A DNA stretch of 8,358 bases from CAZAEL01 sp964484135 (lineage in GTDB: Bacteria > Elusimicrobiota > Elusimicrobia > FEN-1173): assembly GCA_964484135.1 (NCBI GenBank), contig CAZAEL010000070.1:1-8358 (forward strand), read 5' to 3'. The position numbers were made by a program, and so were the translations under genes. Shown here one piece after another: positions 1 through 6,297 of the stretch (positions are counted from its first letter, which is position 1; every line of letters starts with the position of its first letter). Below the pieces are notes generated by a model. That model did no database searches and had not been told where the DNA came from. It saw nothing but the letters and a program-made list of their open reading frames with translations.

Positions 1-168
1 CAGCAGATCGTGATCCCGTCCCTGGACGAGGTCCGGGCCGCGCCGGCTCAGCCGGCGCGCCCCGCCCCGGCGGCGCGCGGCGCCGGGCCGCGCCGGGACA
101 AGGGCGCGCCCGTGGACGTCCTCCAGGAGAACCGCTGGGACGAAAGGCGGGACTTTTCCAAATGGTGA
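1..168 (+). CDS. C-terminal fragment of an unidentified protein
   Basis: Frame 1 is open from the window edge to the TGA at 166-168 and gives 55 residues. Nearly every codon ends in G or C, as in the neighbouring genes, which supports real coding. The fragment starts with QQIVIPSLDEV, runs through a low-complexity Ala/Pro/Arg/Gly stretch (about residues 14-37) that looks like a disordered linker, and ends with a more ordinary charged tail, DVLQENRWDERRDFSKW. Its stop overlaps the phoH start (ATG at 162) by seven bases, so the two genes are probably co-transcribed and translationally coupled. I do not recognise the family. In E. coli the gene before ybeZ is miaB, but this tail does not look like a MiaB TRAM domain. 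The start of the gene lies outside the window. Confidence 0.65.
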   Translation, partial: QQIVIPSLDEVRAAPAQPARPAPAARGAGPRRDKGAPVDVLQENRWDERRDFSKW

Positions 169-1130
169 CCAAGCGCCTGGCCCTGCAGGACCAGGAGGAG
201 GCCCTGCTCCTTTTCGGCCAGCACGACCGCAACCTCAAGGAGCTGGAGCGGCGCTTCGGGGTGCAGATCTTCGTGCGGCCGTCCGCGCCGGAGAACGGCG
301 GCGGCCTGTCGCTGGCCGTGCGCGGCCGCATGGTGTCCGTGGACCAGACCCTCACCACCCTGCGGGAAATGAAACGGAACGCGGACCGGTTCCGGCGGGA
401 GGCGTCCACCGAGGCCCTGGAGGTGCCGTCCGCCGGGCCCGCGGGGCGGCCCGCCACCGCGGACGAGGTGCTCGTGACGGTCACGGGCCGGTCCATCCGG
501 CCCCAGACGCCCCAGCAGAAGCATTACGTGGAAACCATCCTGTCCCACGACCTGGTGCTGGCCATCGGGCCGGCGGGCACGGGCAAGACCTACCTGGCCG
601 TGGCCTGCGCCCTGGCCGCGTTCCAGGCGGGCAAGGTGTCCCGCATCGTGCTGACCCGGCCCGTGGTGGAGGCCGGCGAGAAGCTGGGGTTTTTGCCCGG
701 GGACTTTTACGAGAAAGTCCATCCCTATTTGAAGCCCCTGTACGACGCCTTCTACGGCATGGTGGGCCCGGACCGGTTCCGCGCCCTGCGGGAGGAGGAG
801 ACCATCGAGATCATCCCCCTGGCGTACATGCGCGGCCGCACCATGGACGACGCCTTCATCATCCTGGACGAGGGCCAGAACACCACGCCCGAGCAGATGA
901 AGATGTTCCTGACGCGCCTGGGGAACGGCTCCCGCATGGTGATCACGGGCGACATCACGCAGATCGATTTGGAAAAGAAATCCCACTCCGGCCTGGTGCA
1001 GGTGACCGACATCCTGAAGGACGTGGCGGGCGTTTCCTTCGTGTGGTTCACGGAGGAGGACGTGGTGAGGCACGGCCTGGTGAAGAAGATCATCCGGGCG
1101 TACAACGATTGGGAAAAAAGGAGCGTTTAA
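162..1130 (+). CDS. phoH: PhoH-family ATPase (PhoH/YbeZ)
   Basis: The 322-residue product matches the usual length of PhoH/YbeZ, a cytoplasmic P-loop ATPase linked to RNA and ribosome metabolism and commonly encoded beside the endoribonuclease YbeY. The N-terminal 100 residues are the variable region with a KH-like segment (KELERRFGVQIFVR). The ATPase core follows: SIRPQTPQQKHYV at 111-123, Walker A GPAGTGKT at 136-143, the TRPVVEAGEKLGFLPG signature at 165-180, Walker B with D236-E237 in IILDEGQN, and the GDITQ sensor at 263-267. All expected motifs are intact. The ATG at 162 overlaps the upstream stop and has a GAAAGG-like ribosome site about a dozen bases before it. The next gene starts 7 nt downstream. 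The exact biochemical role of this family is not settled; the family assignment is very secure. Confidence 0.97.
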   Translation: MVTKRLALQDQEEALLLFGQHDRNLKELERRFGVQIFVRPSAPENGGGLSLAVRGRMVSVDQTLTTLREMKRNADRFRREASTEALEVPSAGPAGRPATADEVLVTVTGRSIRPQTPQQKHYVETILSHDLVLAIGPAGTGKTYLAVACALAAFQAGKVSRIVLTRPVVEAGEKLGFLPGDFYEKVHPYLKPLYDAFYGMVGPDRFRALREEETIEIIPLAYMRGRTMDDAFIILDEGQNTTPEQMKMFLTRLGNGSRMVITGDITQIDLEKKSHSGLVQVTDILKDVAGVSFVWFTEEDVVRHGLVKKIIRAYNDWEKRSV

Positions 1131-1137
1131 AAGGCCC

Positions 1138-2679
1138 ATGTCCCCCTGGATCCCCGGTTTTCTGAGAAGGGCGTTCCGGAACCTGCTGCTCAAGGCCCTG
1201 TCCTGGACGGAGTCCCCGTCCGCCGCCGGGCAGGTGCCCCGCGCCCAGAAGACGCCCCTCCTGCACCGGGAGATCCGGGTGTCCACGGGCCTGGTGGCCG
1301 CGGTGGTGTGGGCCATGCTGTTCATCGTGTTGTTCACGGAGCTGGGCCCGGGCTGGGACAAGGCCCTGGCGCTCCTGCTTTTCACCGGGCTCATCCTGGC
1401 GCTCTTCGCTTTCTATTTCCGCCACGATCACCCCCAGCTCCTGCACGACGAGGAGGCGGTGGCGCTCCTGGGGGTGCTGGCCTTGGGCGGGGTGTGGCTG
1501 GTGGAGCTGTGGTGCGAGATGGGCCGCCTCTTCCCCTGGATCTCGCCCTACGGCCTGCCCCTGGCCGCCACTTCGATTTTGACCGCGCTCCTGATCCAAC
1601 CCCGGCTGGCCATCATCCTGACCGTGGTGCTGAGCCTGATCTTCGGGGTCATCAACGGCTTCGCCCTGGAGAGCGTGCTGGTGGCCTTCTTCGGGGGCTT
1701 GACGGGCGTGGCCGCCTCCCTGCAGGTGCGCAAGCGGCGGGACCTCACGCGCGCGGGCCTGTGGGTGGTGCTGGCCCAGGGGCTCACCGTGACGGTGCTG
1801 GCGCTCCTCCAGGACTGGCCGGCGGCCCGGATCGCCTCGGCCCTGACCTGGACGTCCCTGGGCGGGCTCTTTTCGGCGCTCATCGCCTTGAGCCTGCTGC
1901 CCTCCCTGGAGAACTTCTTCTCCCGCGTCACCAACATCAAGCTCCTGGAACTGGCGGACGTGAACCACCCCCTGCTGAAGCGCATGAGCCTGGAGGCCCC
2001 CGGCACCTACCACCATTCCCTCATCATGGCGTCCCTGGCCGAGTCCGCGGCCGAGGCCATCGGCGCCAACGGCCTGCTCTGCCGCGTGGGCGCGTACTAT
2101 CACGACATCGGCAAGATGGTGAAGCCCGAATATTTCGTGGAGAACCAGGGGGCCCTGGGCAACCCACACGATCCGCTCCCGCCCAGCATGTCGCGGCTGG
2201 TCATCCAGTCCCACGTGAAGGAGGGCCAGGCCCTGGCCCGCCAGCACGGGCTGGACAAGGCCATCGTGGACTTCATCGTCATGCACCACGGCACCTCCCG
2301 GATCGAGTATTTTTACCGCCGCGCCATTGAGCGGACCGCCGACCCGGAGGAGGTGGGGGAGGACGATTACCGGTACCCCGGCCCCAAGCCCCATTCCAAG
2401 GAGACGGCCATCCTCATGCTGGCCGATTCGGTGGAGGCCTCCGTGCGGACGCTGGAGGACCCCACCCATTCCCGACTCAAGGACCAGGTCCAGGAGATCA
2501 TCAACGCCAAGATGGGGGACGGGCAGTTCGAGGACGTGCCCCTCACCCTGGCGGACCTGCACAAGATCGCCGAAAGCTTCGTCAACACCCTCACCGGCAT
2601 CTACCACTCCCGCATCGCCTACCCCGAAGCCGCGGAGGAGGCCCCGGCGGTCTCCTCCCCCGCTCCCTCGGAACGCTGA
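1138..2679 (+). CDS. pgpH: Short PgpH-type 7TM-HD cyclic-di-AMP phosphodiesterase lacking the extracellular sensor
   Basis: The 513-residue membrane protein belongs to the YqfF/PgpH family, whose HD domain hydrolyses c-di-AMP. After a 45-residue soluble N-terminus come about seven hydrophobic segments between residues 50 and 255 (the 7TM-7TMR_HD region), then the cytosolic HD domain. Metal-binding residues are visible: H292-H293 in EAPGTYHHS, H322-D323 in YYHDIGK, H359 in SHVKEG, H383-H384 in MHHGTS, and D430 in MLADSVEAS. Full-length PgpH proteins run to about 700-850 residues because a first membrane helix and a large extracellular 7TMR-HDED domain precede the 7TM block. Both are absent here, and phoH ends only 7 nt upstream, so no room exists for them. 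The catalytic part looks complete. It probably shares a transcript with phoH and ybeY. The substrate is inferred from the family. Confidence 0.93.
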   Translation: MSPWIPGFLRRAFRNLLLKALSWTESPSAAGQVPRAQKTPLLHREIRVSTGLVAAVVWAMLFIVLFTELGPGWDKALALLLFTGLILALFAFYFRHDHPQLLHDEEAVALLGVLALGGVWLVELWCEMGRLFPWISPYGLPLAATSILTALLIQPRLAIILTVVLSLIFGVINGFALESVLVAFFGGLTGVAASLQVRKRRDLTRAGLWVVLAQGLTVTVLALLQDWPAARIASALTWTSLGGLFSALIALSLLPSLENFFSRVTNIKLLELADVNHPLLKRMSLEAPGTYHHSLIMASLAESAAEAIGANGLLCRVGAYYHDIGKMVKPEYFVENQGALGNPHDPLPPSMSRLVIQSHVKEGQALARQHGLDKAIVDFIVMHHGTSRIEYFYRRAIERTADPEEVGEDDYRYPGPKPHSKETAILMLADSVEASVRTLEDPTHSRLKDQVQEIINAKMGDGQFEDVPLTLADLHKIAESFVNTLTGIYHSRIAYPEAAEEAPAVSSPAPSER

Positions 2680-2737
2680 CATTGCGTCCCGCCCGTCCCG
2701 CCGCCCCCGGGCCTTCCTCCGGGGCCGTCCTTCCCCG

Positions 2738-3250
2738 ATGAAGATCGTTTTTTTCCGCCAGGGCGCCCGGCCTCCGGACGTGGAACGCGCGGCCCGCCGC
2801 GCCGCGGCCCTGGCGCTGCCCCCGGGACGCCGGGCCGCCCGCCGGACCTTGCAGGTGGTCTGGACGTCCCGCGAGAAGGTCCGCGCCCTGAACCGGCGGT
2901 TCCGCGGCGTGAACCGTTATACGGACGTTATAGCCTTCCGTTATGAAGAAGGGGGACTGGGGGCCGGGGACTGGGGACTGGCGGGAAAAAACCAGAAGAA
3001 AATGCCGTGTGAATTTTTCCAACCCCCAACCCCCAAGCCCCCATCCCTGCCCTTTGGCGACGTCTTCATCGCCGTGCCCCAGGCGCGCCTGAACGCCCGG
3101 CGTTTCGGCGTCCCTTTCCGGGAGGAGCTGGTGCGGCTGGTGGTGCACGGCGTCCTGCACCTGTTGGGGTACACGGACTACGTTCCCCGGGAGCGAAAAA
3201 AGATGTGGGCCGTGCAGGAGAGAACCCTCAGGGAGGCGCTGCGCCGATGA
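2738..3250 (+). CDS. ybeY: Endoribonuclease YbeY carrying an in-frame repeat-derived insertion
   Basis: The 170-residue product is the metal-dependent endoribonuclease YbeY (UPF0054), involved in 16S rRNA 3'-end maturation and ribosome quality control. Supporting motifs are ALNRRFRGVNRYTDVIAF at 50-67, GDVFIAVPQ at 107-115, and HGVLHLLGYTD at 137-147. The metal triad reads H137, H141 and D147; the third position is more often His (GYDH), so this is a variant ligand set. Between residues about 71 and 106, where YbeY normally has a short loop of roughly 5-10 residues, there is a Gly/Lys/Pro-rich stretch encoded by a palindromic repeat (2951-3048). The ATG at 2738 is the only ordinary start after the pgpH stop, but no clear Shine-Dalgarno precedes it. 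The gene follows pgpH after 58 nt and overlaps the next gene by ATGA. Longer upstream versions in this frame run through pgpH and are artefacts. Confidence 0.93.
   Translation: MKIVFFRQGARPPDVERAARRAAALALPPGRRAARRTLQVVWTSREKVRALNRRFRGVNRYTDVIAFRYEEGGLGAGDWGLAGKNQKKMPCEFFQPPTPKPPSLPFGDVFIAVPQARLNARRFGVPFREELVRLVVHGVLHLLGYTDYVPRERKKMWAVQERTLREALRR
2951..3048. repeat. In-frame palindromic repeat with G-rich heptamer arms inside ybeY
   Basis: The left arm (2951-2985) is a run of 7- to 8-nt units: GGGGGACT, GGGGGCC, GGGGACT, GGGGACT, then GGCGGG and an A-tract. The right arm (3011-3048), read on the opposite strand, has units in the same order: GGGAT, GGGGGCTT, GGGGGTT, GGGGGTT, then GGAAAAATTC. 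The arms therefore form an imperfect inverted repeat around a spacer of about 25 nt, with an A/T core GAATTTTTCC at the inner edge of the right arm. The reading frame of ybeY stays open throughout, producing a Gly-rich and then Pro-rich loop. Exact ends are uncertain, and no target-site duplication is obvious. The layout matches that of the repeat at 6214-6297. Confidence 0.8.
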
Positions 3251-4761
3251 CGCCCCTTTTCGCGGCCGTCGGGTTCCTGCTCCTGAACGTGTTGTTTGTT
3301 TTGATGGAGTACGCCCTGGTCCGCATGCCCGCCTCCCGGCTGGAGGTCATGGTCCGGCAGGGCAGTCGCCGCGCCCTGTTGCTCCAGAACATGCTGAACA
3401 ACTTGGAGAACTACCTGTCCGCTGTCCAGTTGGGCGTCACCATCGCCAGCCTGGGCCTGGGGTGGGTGGGAGAACCCGGGGTCGCGCGCCTGCTGAGGCC
3501 GGTGTTCGAGGATCTCCTGCCGGGAACGCTCCTGGGCACGGCCACCCACGTCATCAGCGTGGGCCTGGCCTTCATGCTCCTCACGTTCCTGCAGATCGTC
3601 CTGGGGGAGCTGGTGCCGCGGACCATCGTCCTGCAGCACGTGGAGCCCATCGCGCTCTGGGCCGCCTGGCCTTTTGAGATTTTCTACCGCGTCTTCCGCA
3701 TTCCCATCATGCTGATGGCCAAAACGTCCCAGGTCGTGGTCCGGATGTTGGGGTTCCGGCCCACGGGCCAGCACGAACAGGTGTTCTCGGAGGAGGAAAT
3801 CCGCATTCTCCTGGGAACCTCCCAGGAAAAGGGATTGCTTCCCCTGGACCGGCTCCTCCTCATCGAAAACCTGTTCGATTTCGGGAGCCTGAAAGCGAAG
3901 GACGCCATGGTCCCGCGGGACAGGGTGGTGACGCTTTCCCCGGAGAGGCCCTGGGAGGAGAACCGCCGTCTGATCCGGACCCACCATTTTTCCCGCTACC
4001 CGGTGTGCGCAAGCGACGGCCAGGCGATCCAGGGGTTCGTCCACGTCAAGGACATCGTCCTGTCGGAGACCCCGGCGGGCGCGGCGCCGGACCTGAAGCG
4101 GCTGGTGCGGGAGCTGACGTCCGCGCGGGAGTCCGACCCTCTTCCCGCGGTGTTCAAGACCATGCTGGCCAAGGGACTGCACATGGTCTGCGTCAAGGAC
4201 GGCGCGGGCCGCGTGACCGGGCTCCTGACGCTGGAGGACATCGTGGAGGAACTCCTGGGCGAGATCCACGACGAGTTCGACATCCCCCAGGCCTGGTCGC
4301 TCCACCAACTGCTGAGCCCCGCGCACCTGGATTTGGACCTGAAGGCCGACACGCCCCAACAGGCCATCCGGGCCCTCCTGGAGAGGCTCAAGGGTGTCCG
4401 CCCGGGGTTGAACGTGGAGGCGGTGTTCAAGGCCGTGTGGGAGCGCGAGGCGGGGTTGTCCACCGGCATCGGGAAAGGCGTGGCCGTCCCCCACGCGCGC
4501 CTGCCGGAGCTGGACCGGCCCTGCGTGCTGATCGGCCGCAGCGCCAAGCCCATCGCCTTTCCCCATCCGGACAAAGTCCCGGTGCGGTTCGTTTTCCTGC
4601 TCCTGACGCCGGCGTCCGCGCCCCGGGACCAGGTCCGCCTCCTGTCCCGCGTGGCGGTTCTCAATTCCCACGAATCCCTGCGCCGCCGCCTCCTCCGGGT
4701 CAAAACGCCGGAACAATTTCTGGAAACGCTCCGCACCTCGGAGTCCCTTCTCACGGGATGA
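3247..4761 (+). CDS. CNNM/DUF21-CBS transporter fused to a PTS EIIA (fructose/mannitol-type) domain
   Basis: This 504-residue inner-membrane protein begins as a HlyC/CorC/CNNM-family protein. The DUF21 membrane domain (about 1-175) has hydrophobic segments near 4-24, 55-75, 100-120 and 133-150 and the GELVPR motif at 120-125. A CBS pair follows: CBS1 about 215-273 (KAKDAMVPRDRVVTL), CBS2 about 287-345, ending LEDIVEELLGEIHDEFD. The family usually ends with a small CorC_HlyC domain. Here residues about 352-500 instead form a PTS EIIA type-2 domain, with STGIGKGVAVPHARLPEL placing the expected phospho-histidine at H416 and LLLTP at 451-455 before the usual L-S-R-V-A helix. Relatives move Mg2+ or related ions; phosphorylation control is inference. 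The ATG at 3247 overlaps the ybeY stop (ATGA) and follows AGGGAGG. No terminator is seen after it. Confidence 0.9.
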   Translation: MTPLFAAVGFLLLNVLFVLMEYALVRMPASRLEVMVRQGSRRALLLQNMLNNLENYLSAVQLGVTIASLGLGWVGEPGVARLLRPVFEDLLPGTLLGTATHVISVGLAFMLLTFLQIVLGELVPRTIVLQHVEPIALWAAWPFEIFYRVFRIPIMLMAKTSQVVVRMLGFRPTGQHEQVFSEEEIRILLGTSQEKGLLPLDRLLLIENLFDFGSLKAKDAMVPRDRVVTLSPERPWEENRRLIRTHHFSRYPVCASDGQAIQGFVHVKDIVLSETPAGAAPDLKRLVRELTSARESDPLPAVFKTMLAKGLHMVCVKDGAGRVTGLLTLEDIVEELLGEIHDEFDIPQAWSLHQLLSPAHLDLDLKADTPQQAIRALLERLKGVRPGLNVEAVFKAVWEREAGLSTGIGKGVAVPHARLPELDRPCVLIGRSAKPIAFPHPDKVPVRFVFLLLTPASAPRDQVRLLSRVAVLNSHESLRRRLLRVKTPEQFLETLRTSESLLTG

Positions 4762-4765
4762 TTTG

Positions 4766-4794
4766 TTGACAATCCCGGCGTTTAGGTCTATCCT
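4766..4794 (+). promoter_or_regulatory. Sigma70-type promoter for mgtE
   Basis: A consensus -35 box TTGACA (4766-4771) lies exactly 17 nt before TATCCT (4789-4794, 4 of 6 to TATAAT). It sits in a locally A/T-rich island immediately after the stop of the CNNM gene. Transcription would start near 4801, leaving a leader of about 38 nt before the mgtE ATG. A five-codon open frame (MSSKP, 4802-4819) begins at or next to that predicted start. The leader is far too short for an M-box magnesium riboswitch. Confidence 0.75.
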
Positions 4795-4838
4795 TTAAAG
4801 AATGTCATCAAAACCGTGAGCCCGCACGCCTGACGCCC

Positions 4839-6206
4839 ATGTCCTCCGTCCATTCCTCCGCCCTTTTCATCCCCGAATTGAAGCAGCTCCTCGCCGCCCG
4901 CGCTCACCGCGAGCTCAAGAAGGACCTGGCCGAGATCAGCCCCGTGGACCTGGCCGAGGGATGGCGCCACTTTTCCCCGGCGGAACAGACCCTGCTGTTC
5001 AAGCTGTTGTCCATCAAGCGGGCGACCGAGCTCTTCGAGGAGCTGGAGGTCAAGGAGCAGATGCACCTCTTGAGCACGCTGGAGCCGGGCAGCCTGGGCC
5101 CGGTGCTGGAGGGGATGTCCCCCGCGGAGGCGGAATCCCTGTTCCACAAGCTGCCCGAGCGGGTGGTCAAGAAAATGACGGGTCTCCTGCGGCGGGGCCA
5201 GGTGGAGAAAATCAATTGCCAGCAGACCTTCCTGCCCGGAACGGCGGGCAGCCTGATGCACACGGAGATCCTGGAACTCCACCCCCAGCAGACGGTCCGG
5301 CAGGCCCTGGAGCACGTGCGCGCCTCCTCCCGGCTGCACCGCATGGGCGAGCTCTACACTTTGTACGTGACGGACGGCCAAGGCCGCCTTTTGGGCGTGG
5401 TGTCGCCGCGGGCCCTCATCGCCGCGCCCCAGGACATGAAACTGTCCGAGATCATGAGCCCGGTGCAGCTCATCAAGGTGCGGGCCGACGCGGACCAGGA
5501 GGAGGCCGCCAAGGTGTTTTCCAAGTACAAGCTCATCAGCGCGCCGGTGGTGGACGCGGAGAACCGCCTCCTCGGCGTGGTTTCCGTGGACGACATTTTG
5601 CGCGTCATCCACCAGGAGGCCACCGAGGACATCGCCAAGATGGCCGGCACCGGCGCCGGGGAACTGGAGACGGGCTCCATCTTCCGCGTGGTCCGTCTGC
5701 GCATGCCCTGGCTCTTGGCCTCCTGGGTGGGCGGCCTGGTCGCCAGCCTCGTCATCGCCCGCTTTGAGGCGACTCTGTCCCAGGTGGTGGCCCTGGCGTC
5801 CTTCATGCCCGTGATCGCGGGCATGGGGGGCAACGTGGGGACCCAGTCCTCCACCATCGTGGTGCGCGGCCTGGCCACGGGGCACATCCAATTGGGCGAG
5901 ATCTCCCGGATGATCTGGCGCGAACTGCGCATCGGCCTGGTGCTGGGCCTGGGATACGGCGTGCTCCTGGCCGTTCTGGTCTATTTCCAGTTCGGCGGGA
6001 AACTGCCCTTCGTGTTCCCCCTGGTGGTGGGTTGCGGCATCTGCACCTCCATGACCGTGGCCGCGGTCATGGGCGCGGTGACGCCCATGATCGTGAAGCG
6101 CCTGAGCGTGGACCCGGCGGTGTGCAGCGCCCCCTTCGTCAGCACGGCCACGGACATCGTGAGCCTCCTGACCTATTTTTCCATCGCCACCTGGCTGTTG
6201 ATATAA
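4839..6206 (+). CDS. mgtE: Magnesium transporter MgtE
   Basis: The 455-residue product has the full MgtE layout and the usual family length. An N-terminal helical MgtE_N domain (about 10-128, with ISPVDLAEGW and MSPAEAESLFHKLP) is followed by two CBS domains (about 135-195 and 202-260, ending GVVSVDDILRVI). The membrane domain with about five helices runs from 285 to 455. Signature pore motifs are present: FMPVIAGMGGNVGTQSSTIVVRGLA at 322-346 in two halves, then DPAVCSAPF at 425-433. D439 probably matches the ion-selecting Asp of Thermus MgtE. In this family the cytosolic domains sense intracellular Mg2+ and gate the channel. The ATG at 4839 fits the family's N-terminus but lacks a good Shine-Dalgarno. 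The gene has its own promoter upstream and lies next to a CNNM-type cation transporter. Confidence 0.96.
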   Translation: MSSVHSSALFIPELKQLLAARAHRELKKDLAEISPVDLAEGWRHFSPAEQTLLFKLLSIKRATELFEELEVKEQMHLLSTLEPGSLGPVLEGMSPAEAESLFHKLPERVVKKMTGLLRRGQVEKINCQQTFLPGTAGSLMHTEILELHPQQTVRQALEHVRASSRLHRMGELYTLYVTDGQGRLLGVVSPRALIAAPQDMKLSEIMSPVQLIKVRADADQEEAAKVFSKYKLISAPVVDAENRLLGVVSVDDILRVIHQEATEDIAKMAGTGAGELETGSIFRVVRLRMPWLLASWVGGLVASLVIARFEATLSQVVALASFMPVIAGMGGNVGTQSSTIVVRGLATGHIQLGEISRMIWRELRIGLVLGLGYGVLLAVLVYFQFGGKLPFVFPLVVGCGICTSMTVAAVMGAVTPMIVKRLSVDPAVCSAPFVSTATDIVSLLTYFSIATWLLI

Positions 6207-6207
6207 T
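6178..6207 (+). promoter_or_regulatory. Extended -10 promoter overlapping the mgtE stop, for recO-glyQ-glyS
   Basis: A perfect TATAAT (6202-6207) with an upstream TG one base before it (6199-6200) forms an extended -10 element. TTTCCA at 6178-6183 gives a weak -35 with an 18-nt spacer. The box covers the last Ile codon (ATA) and the TAA stop of mgtE; ATA is out of character for this GC-rich coding style, which hints that the promoter constrains the codon. The expected start is near 6214, the first base of the palindromic repeat. Consensus match only. Confidence 0.55.
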
Positions 6208-6213
6208 GAATAA

Positions 6214-6297
6214 CAGTGCTGCGGTGCTTCAGTGCTTCTGTGCTGCGGCCAGAAACAGGAAATTTTCTTACAGCAGCACTGCAGCACGGCAGAACGG
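6214..6297. repeat. Palindromic repeat with tandem 8-nt arms between mgtE and recO
   Basis: The left arm holds four octamers in exact register: CAGTGCTG (6214), CGGTGCTT (6222), CAGTGCTT (6230) and CTGTGCTG (6238). The right arm, read on the minus strand from its outer end, gives CCGTTCTG (6290-6297), CCGTGCTG (6282-6289), CAGTGCTG (6274-6281) and CTGTAAGA (6266-6273). The three outer unit pairs agree at 19 of 24 positions and occur in the same order, so the element is a tandem-unit inverted repeat. The centre includes GGAAATTTTC, similar to the GAATTTTTCC core of the repeat inside ybeY. As RNA it could fold into a long imperfect hairpin, but no U-tract follows, so it is not a typical intrinsic terminator. 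Confidence 0.8.

Noticed and set aside
48..1394. Long minus-strand open frame antisense to phoH and similar long antisense frames elsewhere (for example 1090-2682, 3178-4716, 4788-6584)
   Set aside because: GC-rich genes routinely leave open antisense frames. Their translations are low-complexity His/Gly/Arg/Gln-rich with no recognisable motifs, while the + strand genes have clear family motifs throughout.
2705..2724. Small inverted repeat (CCCCGG ... CCGGGG, 8-nt loop) between pgpH and ybeY as a terminator
   Set aside because: A 6-bp GC stem with no U-tract is expected by chance in such GC-rich sequence, and ybeY appears to be in the same transcription unit.
2327..2737. Upstream extension of the ybeY frame to an ATG at 2327
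   Set aside because: It runs through the pgpH HD domain in another frame and yields Pro/Arg/Ser-rich noise. YbeY homology begins at the ATG at 2738.
4795..4838. M-box magnesium riboswitch ahead of mgtE
   Set aside because: The predicted leader is about 38 nt, much shorter than an M-box, and no matching conserved core is visible.
6214..6297. CRISPR array or plain microsatellite
   Set aside because: Units are 8 nt with no spacers, and the second half is inverted relative to the first, which neither a CRISPR array nor a simple microsatellite explains.
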